A stretch of DNA of 18,271 nucleotides from positions 1-18,271 of the forward strand of contig UQFC01000050.1 of the NCBI GenBank assembly GCA_900540335.1, given 5' to 3'. Position numbers and translations under genes: made by a program. This DNA is from an uncultured Clostridium sp. Its GTDB lineage: Bacteria; Bacillota; Clostridia; Lachnospirales; Lachnospiraceae. Positions 1 to 6,596 of the stretch are shown here, piece after piece. Every line of letters begins with the position of its first letter. The first letter of the stretch is position 1. A model generated the notes under the pieces. That model saw only the letters and a program-made list of their open reading frames with translations. It searched no databases and was not told the origin of the DNA.

Positions 1-32
1 CAAGGTACAAACAAAAATCAATGAATGTTAAT

Positions 33-172
33 GTGTCTTTTGACACCCTAATCCTCATAGGAAAATGCGTCCTATGACATAAAAAACGCTCCGCAAGGAT
101 CGCCATGGGTTGGAAAAGAATTTTGTTGCAGAAGCGACCCACCGTAGGCGGAGAGGCTCGCAAGCGAGCTTC
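33..172 (+). other. Candidate structured RNA or dispersed repeat upstream of glmS
   Basis: This stretch has no convincing gene but is rich in self-complementary segments. GTGTC/GACAC (33-37 with 42-46) closes a TTTT loop. TCATAGGA/TCCTATGA (55-62 with 70-77) is a perfect 8-bp pair around a 7-base loop. CTCCGC (89-94) can pair with GCGGAG (148-153), enclosing GGGTTG (107-112) against CGACCC (135-140, one G-U). A final hairpin, GAGGCTCG/CGAGCTTC (153-172, CAAG loop, one G-U), precedes TTTTG and could act as a weak terminator. Nested pairs plus a terminal hairpin fit a small RNA, the 3' end of an upstream transcript, or a dispersed intergenic repeat. I cannot assign it to a known family. Confidence 0.4.
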
Positions 173-199
173 TTTTGTGAAAATCCGATTGATTTTTAT

Positions 200-228
200 T
201 TGCAGAAATTCAGGAATTATGCTTTAAT
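200..228 (+). promoter_or_regulatory. Probable glmS promoter (extended -10)
   Basis: TTGCAG (200-205) and TTTAAT (223-228) are separated by 17 bp. A TGC directly precedes the -10, giving an extended -10 element that would compensate for the poor -35. Transcription would begin near 235, leaving a leader of about 57 bases. That leader can pair GTAGT (235-239) with ACTAC (265-269) just ahead of the AAGGAG ribosome binding site at 278-283. No glmS ribozyme core is visible in the leader. Confidence 0.55.
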
Positions 229-291
229 AAAGGGGTAGTTTGTGTGTATGGGGGAGAGGTTTACACTACAAATTAATAAGGAGATTAATGT

Positions 292-2130
292 ATGTGCGGA
301 ATTGTCGGATTTATTGGAACCCATCAGGCAGCGCCGGTTCTTTTAGACGGTTTGTCAAAGCTGGAGTACAGAGGATATGACTCTGCGGGACTGGCTGTCA
401 GGGACGGTGATGCACCGGTTCAGATTGTTAAGGCGAAGGGCCGGTTAAAGGTTCTTGCGGAGAAGACCAACAACGGAGAGGCGTTAAAGGGAACCTGCGG
501 TATTGGTCACACCAGATGGGCGACTCACGGAGAACCTTCTGAAACCAACGCTCATCCTCATTGCTCGGATGATGGAAATGTTGTGGGTGTCCACAACGGT
601 ATTATTGAGAATTATCAGGAGCTGAAGGATAAGCTGGTGAGAAAGGGCTACACCTTTTATTCTTCCACAGATACAGAGGCAGCGATTAAGCTGATTGATT
701 ATTACTACAAAAAATACGAAGGAACGCCGGTGGATGCCATCAATCATGCCATGGTGCGTATCCGCGGTTCTTATGCTCTGGCCGTGATGTTTCATGATTA
801 TCCCGGAGAGATTTATGTGGCGAGAAAGGACAGCCCCATGATTCTGGGAGTGACAGACGGCGAATGCTATGTGGCTTCGGATGTTCCTGCCATTTTGAAA
901 TATACCCGTCAGGTATATTATATTGGAAATATGGAGATGGCCCGGCTGGCAGACGGAGAGGTTACGTTTTACAACCTGGATGGAGATGAGATTTCCAGGG
1001 AGCTGACTGAGATTGAGTGGGATGCAGAGGCGGCGGAAAAGGGCGGCTTTGAGCACTTTATGATGAAGGAAATCCATGAACAGCCCAAGGCTGTGGCAGA
1101 CACTCTCAGCTCTGTGATTCGTGACGGCAGACTGGATTTGTCTGGCGTGGGATTGACGGAGGAGGAGATCCGTGAGATTTCTCAGATTCAGATTGTGGCC
1201 TGCGGATCGGCTTACCATGTGGGGGCTGTAGCCCAGTATGTGATGGAGGATCTGGCTGAGATTCCGGTTCGGATTGATGTGGCCTCGGAGTTTCGTTACA
1301 GAAAGCCCCTGTTAGCGCCCGGAAGTCTTGTGGTTGTTATCAGCCAGTCCGGAGAGACGGCGGACAGCCTGGCAGCTCTTCGGGAGGCAAAGCAGTGCGG
1401 AGTAAAGACGCTTGCTGTTGTTAATGTGGTCGGCTCTTCGATTGCCAGGGAAGCAGACAATGTTTTCTATACTATGGCGGGGCCTGAGATTGCAGTGGCG
1501 ACAACAAAGGCCTACAGCACCCAGCTGATTGCAGTATACTGTCTGGCTCTGCAGTTTGCTCTTGTAAGGGGAAAAATGGATGAAAAACGATATTTCTCTC
1601 TTTTAGAAGAACTCCAGACGATTCCGGAGAAGATTGAAAAGATTCTGGAGGATAAGGAGCGGATTCAGTGGTTTGCTGCGAAGAATTCCATGGCAAAGGA
1701 TGTGTTCTTTATTGGAAGAGGCATTGATTATGCCGTTTCCCTGGAGGGAAGCCTGAAGCTGAAGGAGATTTCCTACATTCATTCAGAGGCTTATGCAGCC
1801 GGTGAACTGAAGCACGGAACCATCAGTCTGATTGAAAACGGCACTCTGGTGATTGGTGTTCTGACCCAGAGCCGGCTTTATGAAAAGACTCTTTCCAATA
1901 TGGCGGAATGCAGAAGCCGCGGCGCTTATCTGATGGGGCTGACTTCTTATGGAAAGTATGATATTGAGGATGCTGTGAATTTTGCAGTCTATGTGCCGAG
2001 AACAGATGAGCATTTTGCAGCCAGCCTTGCGGTGATTCCTCTGCAGCTTCTGGGCTATTATGTCAGTGTGGCCAGAGGCCTGGATGTGGATAAGCCAAGA
2101 AATCTGGCCAAGTCTGTGACTGTGGAGTAA
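292..2130 (+). CDS. glmS: Glutamine--fructose-6-phosphate aminotransferase (isomerizing)
   Basis: Makes glucosamine-6-phosphate from fructose-6-phosphate and glutamine, the first committed step to UDP-GlcNAc for peptidoglycan; cytoplasmic. The 612 residues match the usual length. Cys2 directly after Met is the N-terminal nucleophile of the glutaminase domain (about 2-220), with the HTRWATHG and HNGIIENY motifs. Two SIS sugar-isomerase domains follow; the first carries SQSGETADS from Ser351. The protein ends in the typical KSVTVE. The start at 292 is fixed by the need for Cys2 and by AAGGAG at 278-283; another ATG at 288 is out of frame. It is monocistronic by appearance, with its own promoter upstream and a strong terminator downstream. 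Nothing in the protein looks unusual. Confidence 0.98.
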   Translation: MCGIVGFIGTHQAAPVLLDGLSKLEYRGYDSAGLAVRDGDAPVQIVKAKGRLKVLAEKTNNGEALKGTCGIGHTRWATHGEPSETNAHPHCSDDGNVVGVHNGIIENYQELKDKLVRKGYTFYSSTDTEAAIKLIDYYYKKYEGTPVDAINHAMVRIRGSYALAVMFHDYPGEIYVARKDSPMILGVTDGECYVASDVPAILKYTRQVYYIGNMEMARLADGEVTFYNLDGDEISRELTEIEWDAEAAEKGGFEHFMMKEIHEQPKAVADTLSSVIRDGRLDLSGVGLTEEEIREISQIQIVACGSAYHVGAVAQYVMEDLAEIPVRIDVASEFRYRKPLLAPGSLVVVISQSGETADSLAALREAKQCGVKTLAVVNVVGSSIAREADNVFYTMAGPEIAVATTKAYSTQLIAVYCLALQFALVRGKMDEKRYFSLLEELQTIPEKIEKILEDKERIQWFAAKNSMAKDVFFIGRGIDYAVSLEGSLKLKEISYIHSEAYAAGELKHGTISLIENGTLVIGVLTQSRLYEKTLSNMAECRSRGAYLMGLTSYGKYDIEDAVNFAVYVPRTDEHFAASLAVIPLQLLGYYVSVARGLDVDKPRNLAKSVTVE

Positions 2131-2185
2131 TGCTCCCGCGCAGGAGGCAGCTGGCCCGGGAAGGACAGCAGAATAGAATTTGATA

Positions 2186-2275
2186 AAAACCCCGGAAGAG
2201 GCGCGGACACAGACTGCAGGAAGATGCAGAATATGTGAGGATACGAAGGCTTTTCCGGGGTTTTTTGTTTTTTAC
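2186..2275 (+). terminator. Large-loop intrinsic terminator after glmS
   Basis: AAAACCCCGGAA (2186-2197) pairs perfectly with TTCCGGGGTTTT (2253-2264), and the pairing extends inward by about three more bases with one G-U. The right arm runs into TTTTTTG and a further T-run. The loop of roughly 50 bases is itself structured: CTGCA (2214-2218) pairs with TGCAG (2225-2229) around GGAAGA, and CACA (2208-2211) with TGTG (2234-2237). The GC core plus T-run is typical of an intrinsic terminator; the branched loop is not. Confidence 0.85.
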
Positions 2276-2298
2276 ATTTATCAGGAGGAAAGAAGATT

Positions 2299-2682
2299 AT
2301 GAAGCTGAATACCATTCATCATATTGCGATTATTGTTTCAGATTATGAGCGATCCAGGGATTTTTATGTGAATAAGCTGGGTTTTTCTGTGATTCGGGAA
2401 AATTACCGTCCGGCCAGAGATGACTGGAAGCTGGATCTCAGAATCAATGAAACAACGGAATTGGAGATCTTCGGGGTAAAGAATCCTCCGAAGCGGGTTA
2501 CTGGTCCGGAGGCGGCAGGACTTCGTCATCTGGCTTTTTATGCAGAGGATTTGGATGGAATGATTGCAGAACTGGAACAAATGGGGATTGAGGTGGAGCC
2601 GGTCCGGGTGGACGAGTTTACCGGAAAACGGATGACTTTTTTTGCAGATCCGGACGGACTTCCGCTGGAGCTTCATGAGTAG
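2299..2682 (+). CDS. VOC-family metalloprotein, YaeR/SMU1112c-like (glyoxalase-type)
   Basis: A single-unit vicinal-oxygen-chelate protein of 127 residues, starting with the HHIAIIVSDYERS strand typical of the family. Four metal-ligand positions can be read in register: His8, Glu56, His77 and Glu124, the 2-His/2-Glu set of glyoxalase I-like enzymes. It also has the conserved GLRHLAF and ADPDG-LPLELHE segments. The family includes methylglyoxal glyoxalases, but many members, among them the YaeR/SMU1112c group it most resembles, have no settled substrate, so the role is inferred only to metal-dependent VOC chemistry. AGGAGG lies upstream at about 2283-2288. The next gene begins inside its last codons (8-bp overlap), suggesting coupled translation. 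Confidence 0.85.
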   Translation: MKLNTIHHIAIIVSDYERSRDFYVNKLGFSVIRENYRPARDDWKLDLRINETTELEIFGVKNPPKRVTGPEAAGLRHLAFYAEDLDGMIAELEQMGIEVEPVRVDEFTGKRMTFFADPDGLPLELHE

Positions 2683-3022
2683 GCGGACGGAGGAGCCAGA
2701 GGTCCTTACATGTCTGCAATTTGCAGAAATATACAGGACTCTGGAGCCTTCTGAGCGAGAGGAAAGGCTGTGGCAGCTTTTGCAGGAATTTCAGGGGAGA
2801 CCGTTTTTTACTGCAAAGGGATTAGAATTTACTTACCGGATTCACGGCGGTGAAATGTTTGTAGACAGGAAGACAAAATCCATTACCCGTTCTACGGTGA
2901 TGACTGCATATCGAAAAGCCCTGGAGCAGAACTGCTGTGTCAGCGGGCCGAAAAAACTGGGGACCTTTGGGGCCTCCTATCTCTATCCGGTATTTTTATG
3001 GATAGGGATTATTTCCTGCTGA
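2675..3022 (+). CDS. Unrecognised conserved-looking small protein (115 aa)
   Basis: I do not recognise this family. The best start is the ATG at 2675, which overlaps the stop of the VOC gene by 8 bp and has CTGGAG at 2665-2670 as a ribosome binding site; an ATG at 2642 in the same frame lies deep inside the VOC gene and is less likely. The product is soluble and charged at the N-terminus (a glutamate/arginine-rich helix, residues about 10-35). A middle block follows, rich in aromatic and basic residues (FTYRIHGGEMFVDRKTKSIT), then a more hydrophobic tail ending in Cys. The RKTKSITRSTVMTAYRKAL segment could be part of a nucleic-acid-binding helix pair, but that is a guess. It has coding-like composition and stays open through the gap between two well-defined genes. 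Confidence 0.65.
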   Translation: MSRRTEEPEVLTCLQFAEIYRTLEPSEREERLWQLLQEFQGRPFFTAKGLEFTYRIHGGEMFVDRKTKSITRSTVMTAYRKALEQNCCVSGPKKLGTFGASYLYPVFLWIGIISC

Positions 3023-3049
3023 ATTCAGAAAAATGTAAGATTTTTCCAG

Positions 3050-3078
3050 TTGTGCTTCCGGGTTTTTTATGGTATAAG
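3050..3078 (+). promoter_or_regulatory. Promoter of the GntR/ABC transporter operon
   Basis: TTGTGC (3050-3055) and TATAAG (3073-3078) are 17 bp apart. A TGG (3070-3072) directly upstream of the -10 makes it an extended -10 promoter. Transcription would start near 3085, inside the inverted repeat at 3077-3101, so a bound regulator should block initiation. Confidence 0.6.
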
Positions 3079-3101
3079 TGTATTAATAGTCCTAGTACAC
3101 T
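3077..3101 (+). promoter_or_regulatory. Inverted-repeat operator, probable GntR (YtrA-type) autoregulatory site
   Basis: AGTGTATTA (3077-3085) and TAGTACACT (3093-3101) form a 9-bp inverted repeat with one mismatch around a 7-base centre. The AGTGTA...TACACT outer halves have the size and symmetry expected for a dimeric GntR regulator of the YtrA group. The site overlaps the end of the -10 and the probable transcription start, and lies 34 bp before the regulator gene. Confidence 0.65.
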
Positions 3102-3134
3102 TGGGTGTTCTGGAGGAAAGGAGACAGATGATCG

Positions 3135-3530
3135 ATGATTCTGCTGGATTATAAAGACAGCCGTCCCATATATGAGCAGGTAGTGGAGAAGCTGCAGGAG
3201 CTGATGCTTCTGGGAGTTCTGGAAGAGGATGACCAGATGCCCTCTGTGCGGAGTCTGGCTATGGAGCTTTCCATCAATCCCAATACGATACAGCGTGCCT
3301 ACGGAGAGCTGGAGCGTCAGGGATATATTTACATGGTAAAGGGACGGGGAAGCTTTGTGGGAAGTATCAGGCGTCTCAAAGAGGCCAGGAGAGAGAAACT
3401 GGCGGGAAGCATGAGAGAACTGGCCAAAGAGGCGGTAAGTCTTGACATGGACTGTGAGACATTTGTAAATCTGGCCAGAAAGGAGTATGGCCGGACGGCG
3501 GAAGAGAACAGGGAGGAGCAGTCGGTATGA
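3135..3530 (+). CDS. GntR-family transcriptional regulator, YtrA subfamily
   Basis: At 131 residues this is a short GntR protein: a winged helix (residues about 5-80, with the family blocks PIYEQVVEKLQELM, PSVRSLAMEL and NPNTIQRAYGELERQGY) followed by a short helical tail for dimerisation, with no large ligand domain. That form defines the YtrA subfamily, which typically represses a co-transcribed ABC transporter. GGAGGAAAGGAG (3112-3123) is the ribosome binding site. Its last four bases overlap the start of the ATPase gene as ATGA, so the two are translationally coupled. The operator at 3077-3101 suggests autoregulation. The effector is unknown; in Bacillus, relief of YtrA repression accompanies cell-wall antibiotic stress. 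Confidence 0.92.
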   Translation: MILLDYKDSRPIYEQVVEKLQELMLLGVLEEDDQMPSVRSLAMELSINPNTIQRAYGELERQGYIYMVKGRGSFVGSIRRLKEARREKLAGSMRELAKEAVSLDMDCETFVNLARKEYGRTAEENREEQSV

Positions 3531-4426
3531 TAGAAGCAGTAAATTTGACAAAGCGGTTTGACAGCATTCTTGCTGTGGATCATATCAGCGCAACGATCCG
3601 CACGGGAAGTGTGTTTGGCCTGATTGGAACAAACGGAGCGGGAAAGAGCACATTTCTGCGTATGGCGGCAGGTGTTCTGAAGCCGGATGAGGGAACCGTT
3701 ACTGTAGACGGCATGACGGTTTTTGAAAATGAGGAGGCAAAACGGAAGTTTTTTTATATTTCTGATGAGCAGTATTTTTTCAGCAATGCCACTCCGAAAG
3801 AGATGATGGAATATTACCGGGTTGTTTATCCGGAATATGATGAAAACAGGTTCCACAGTCTGATGAAGAATTTCGGGCTGGATGAAAAGCGCAAGATTAA
3901 TACCTTTTCCAAGGGTATGAAAAAGCAGCTTTCTGTTATTTGCGGAATCTGCTCTGGTACAGAGTATCTGTTTTGTGATGAGACCTTTGACGGACTGGAT
4001 CCGGTGATGCGGCAGGCTGTGAAGAGTATTTTTGCCAGTGATATGGCCCAGCGGCAGCTGACACCGATTATAGCTTCCCACAATTTGAGGGAGCTGGAGG
4101 ATATCTGCGATCATGTGGGACTTCTTCATAAGGGCGGAATTCTTCTGAGCCGTGATTTGGATGAGATGAAGATGAAGATTCACAAGGTTCAGTGTGTCTT
4201 GAAGCCCGGGATGGAGCCGGAGAGTCTGGAGGGGCTGGATATTCTGAAAACAGAGCGGAGAGGAAAGCTGATGACGCTGACAGTCCGCGGAGATTTAAGC
4301 AGGGTGGAGTTTGTGATGCAGAAAGCGGAGCCGGTCTTTTATGAGACGATTCCTCTTTCTCTGGAGGAAATCTTTATCAGTGAAACGGAGGTAGTCGGCT
4401 ATGACATCAAAAAACTTATTTTTTAA
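3527..4426 (+). CDS. ABC transporter ATP-binding protein, YtrB-like
   Basis: Cytoplasmic ATPase subunit of 299 residues. Walker A is GTNGAGKST at 34-42. Gln82 is a candidate Q-loop residue. The signature is FSKGMKKQ at 127-134 rather than LSGGQ, a change common in ABC-2 type exporters of the YtrB/BcrA kind. Walker B ends in CDE with catalytic Glu152, followed by DGLDP and the switch His185. The ABC domain ends near residue 220; the last 80 residues form an accessory domain as in BcrA/YtrB ATPases. It starts by ATGA overlap with the GntR gene and overlaps the permease gene by 26 bp, so the three are almost certainly made together. Substrate is unknown; the genetic setting suggests export or a cell-envelope protective role. 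Confidence 0.92.
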   Translation: MIEAVNLTKRFDSILAVDHISATIRTGSVFGLIGTNGAGKSTFLRMAAGVLKPDEGTVTVDGMTVFENEEAKRKFFYISDEQYFFSNATPKEMMEYYRVVYPEYDENRFHSLMKNFGLDEKRKINTFSKGMKKQLSVICGICSGTEYLFCDETFDGLDPVMRQAVKSIFASDMAQRQLTPIIASHNLRELEDICDHVGLLHKGGILLSRDLDEMKMKIHKVQCVLKPGMEPESLEGLDILKTERRGKLMTLTVRGDLSRVEFVMQKAEPVFYETIPLSLEEIFISETEVVGYDIKKLIF

Positions 4427-6542
4427 GCTGATGAAAAAGGATCTGGGCCAGAGACTCTGGGCCGTGGCGCTGATAGGAATGGGCTGCTTTTTTGCCTATC
4501 CGGTGACAGCAGCGGTGAGTGCAGGAGATATTGAGCGCTATGAGGATCTGAAGCTGGGAATGATTCGTTACAGTGATCAGATTCTGGAATGGCTGTCCTT
4601 TGAAAACGGCATGACGGCATTTGTGATGATGGTGGCTGCCCTGGTCTGCGGAATCAGCGGCTTTGCCTGGCTGAATGCAAAAAGCAAGGTGGATTTTTAT
4701 CACAGCATTCCTGTGCGCAGAGAGGTACTCTTTGCTGTTGATTTCATCAACGGAATTTTGATTATGGCAGTGCCTTATGTGATTTCCATGGCTGCGGCTG
4801 GCTGCATTGCAGTGGGCTACGGAGTGGACGGCACAAAGCTGTGGCCGGTGATTTTTGCTGCCTGCGGACTTCATCTGACGTATTTTATTCTGATGTATAC
4901 CATGGTGGTTGTATCAGTGATGCTGACGGGAAATATGGTGGTGGCCTTTCTGGGCTGCGTGGTGTTTTCTTCCGTAGTGCCTCTGGCAGTCAGTCTGATT
5001 CAGGGATATTTTATGATGTTTTTCCGCACAGGGATGTGGGAGAGCTGGCAGAATCTCATGGAAACAGGGATTCGGTTTTCTCCGGTCTGTGAATATATAA
5101 ACAGCATGGAGGCGTATATAAACGGGGAGCGTATGGCTCCGTATGTGATGGCTGCTCTGGCTGCTTCCGCTTTGTTTACTGCAGTGGGGTGTTTTCTGTA
5201 TAAGAAGCGTCCTTCAGAGGCGGCAGGGAAGGCGATGGCGTTTTCTGTGACCATGCCGGTAATACGGATTATTCTGGTGCTTTTGTCAGCCTTTGGCCTG
5301 GGCGCTTTTTTCTGGGGACTGCGCTCCTCTACCGGCTGGGCTGTGTTTGGTATTATCTGCGGAGCTGTGATTTCTCACTGCACGATTGAGATTATTTATC
5401 ATTTTGATTTTAAAAGACTGTTTGAGCATCCGGTTCAGCTGGCAGGCTGCGTCCTGTTATCTGTGGCAGTCCTGTTTGCCTTCCGTTATGACTGGTTTGG
5501 CTATGATACTTATATTCCGGATGCGGGAAAGGTAAGATGCGCAGCTGTTTCCGTAGATCGGCTGGATTCCTGGGTTTCCCGGGGATATGTGCTGAAAAAA
5601 GAGGACGGCTCCTATCAGTGGAAATATCTGGAGGATGACTGGCTTCTGGATATGATGGAATCTGAGGATGTGGAGACGATCTGCAATATTGCGGCAGCCG
5701 GAGTGGAACAGCTTCAGGAGAAAAAACAGGATACGCTTGTTTATGAGGAGGAAGGTTCTTTCAGCCGGGTGAAAATTTGTTATACCATGAAAAACGGACG
5801 GAAGGTATACAGAAGCTACCATATGGATCTGGACAGAAATCTGCCTCTGTTTGAAAAGCTGTATGCCAGCGAGGCATACAAGAAAGCCAGCTTTCCTCTG
5901 CTGAAAAAGACAGCGGATGAGGTGGCGGATATCCGCTGGCGCTGCGGCGGCGAAGCATCAGAGGTGCGGCTGGATGCTCTGGGAAAAGAAGAGAAGAAGG
6001 AGCTTCTGGAAACATATCAGAAGGAATTTTCTGAAATGACCATTGAGCAGCTGAAATATGAGCTTCCTGCAGGTCTGATTCGGTTTACCTCGGATATGGA
6101 TGTGGCAGCTTTGAACTGGGAGCATTTTCAGAAAACGCAGGATTCGGAGGATTACTATCCGTATCTTTCCTATAATTTTGCAGAAAAGGATTATTATCCG
6201 GTCTATCGTTCCTTCAAAGAAACCTGTTCGCTTCTGAGAAAGCACGGCATTATACCGGGAGATTTTTATGACAGACTGGATCTTTATGCGATAACAGTAA
6301 GCCGTTGGAATGAAAAGAAAGAGGTTCAGGAGCAGGCGGTATTTGAAGAGCCGGAGGAGATTGAGAAGCTGAAGAAGGTGATATCAGTGCCGGGGATACA
6401 GTATTATAACAGTATGTATCTCCAGTCGGATCTGGATGTTGTTTTTTATAACAGGGACGGAAGGCAGTATGAAAATTATGCAGTATTTCCAAAGGATCAG
6501 GTTCCGGATTTTGTACTGGAAAAGCTGCAGCCGGTTTACTGA
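4401..6542 (+). CDS. ABC-2 type permease with large C-terminal extracytoplasmic region (YtrC/YtrD-like)
   Basis: Membrane partner of the preceding ATPase, 713 residues. The N-terminal half (about 18-365) has roughly nine hydrophobic segments; the cytoplasmic KSKVDFYHSIPVRRE loop near residue 95 is characteristic of YtrC-type permeases. From about residue 365 the protein is hydrophilic and rich in Tyr, Glu, Lys and Trp, with no further membrane segment. With an odd helix count this half lies outside the membrane, where it could sense or bind a ligand. The start at 4401 is supported by GGAGG at 4387-4391 and overlaps the ATPase gene by 26 bp. Bacillus has two separate permeases, YtrC and YtrD, at this point; here there is one large protein, so a homodimer is likely. 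Substrate unknown. Confidence 0.85.
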   Translation: MTSKNLFFKLMKKDLGQRLWAVALIGMGCFFAYPVTAAVSAGDIERYEDLKLGMIRYSDQILEWLSFENGMTAFVMMVAALVCGISGFAWLNAKSKVDFYHSIPVRREVLFAVDFINGILIMAVPYVISMAAAGCIAVGYGVDGTKLWPVIFAACGLHLTYFILMYTMVVVSVMLTGNMVVAFLGCVVFSSVVPLAVSLIQGYFMMFFRTGMWESWQNLMETGIRFSPVCEYINSMEAYINGERMAPYVMAALAASALFTAVGCFLYKKRPSEAAGKAMAFSVTMPVIRIILVLLSAFGLGAFFWGLRSSTGWAVFGIICGAVISHCTIEIIYHFDFKRLFEHPVQLAGCVLLSVAVLFAFRYDWFGYDTYIPDAGKVRCAAVSVDRLDSWVSRGYVLKKEDGSYQWKYLEDDWLLDMMESEDVETICNIAAAGVEQLQEKKQDTLVYEEEGSFSRVKICYTMKNGRKVYRSYHMDLDRNLPLFEKLYASEAYKKASFPLLKKTADEVADIRWRCGGEASEVRLDALGKEEKKELLETYQKEFSEMTIEQLKYELPAGLIRFTSDMDVAALNWEHFQKTQDSEDYYPYLSYNFAEKDYYPVYRSFKETCSLLRKHGIIPGDFYDRLDLYAITVSRWNEKKEVQEQAVFEEPEEIEKLKKVISVPGIQYYNSMYLQSDLDVVFYNRDGRQYENYAVFPKDQVPDFVLEKLQPVY

Positions 6543-6596
6543 TGAGATTCGGCGCTTCTGCAGAACAGGAAACATGGAAGAGGGGAAAAACATTCT

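Noticed and set aside
105..227. A 40-codon reading frame from ATG 105, before glmS
   Set aside because: It has only a weak AAGGA at 95-99, consists largely of the arms of the inverted repeats, and ends inside the glmS -10 region. The composition is better explained by the RNA-like structure.
229..291. A glmS ribozyme in the glmS leader
   Set aside because: The leader from the predicted start is only about 57 bases, far too short for the ribozyme, and no AGCGCC-type cleavage-site core is seen there or further upstream.
484..1218. Long minus-strand open frames inside glmS and elsewhere (for example 3329-4183, 11929-12594, 15782-16648)
   Set aside because: They are fully antisense to genes with complete family motifs, lack ribosome binding sites, and their products resemble no family. 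They are shadows of the plus-strand codon pattern.
3020..3045. Terminator after the 115-residue gene (CTGAATTCAG and AAAAAT/ATTTTT)
   Set aside because: The stems are short and AT-rich, with no GC core, and the T-run is part of the arm. Not enough to call a terminator.
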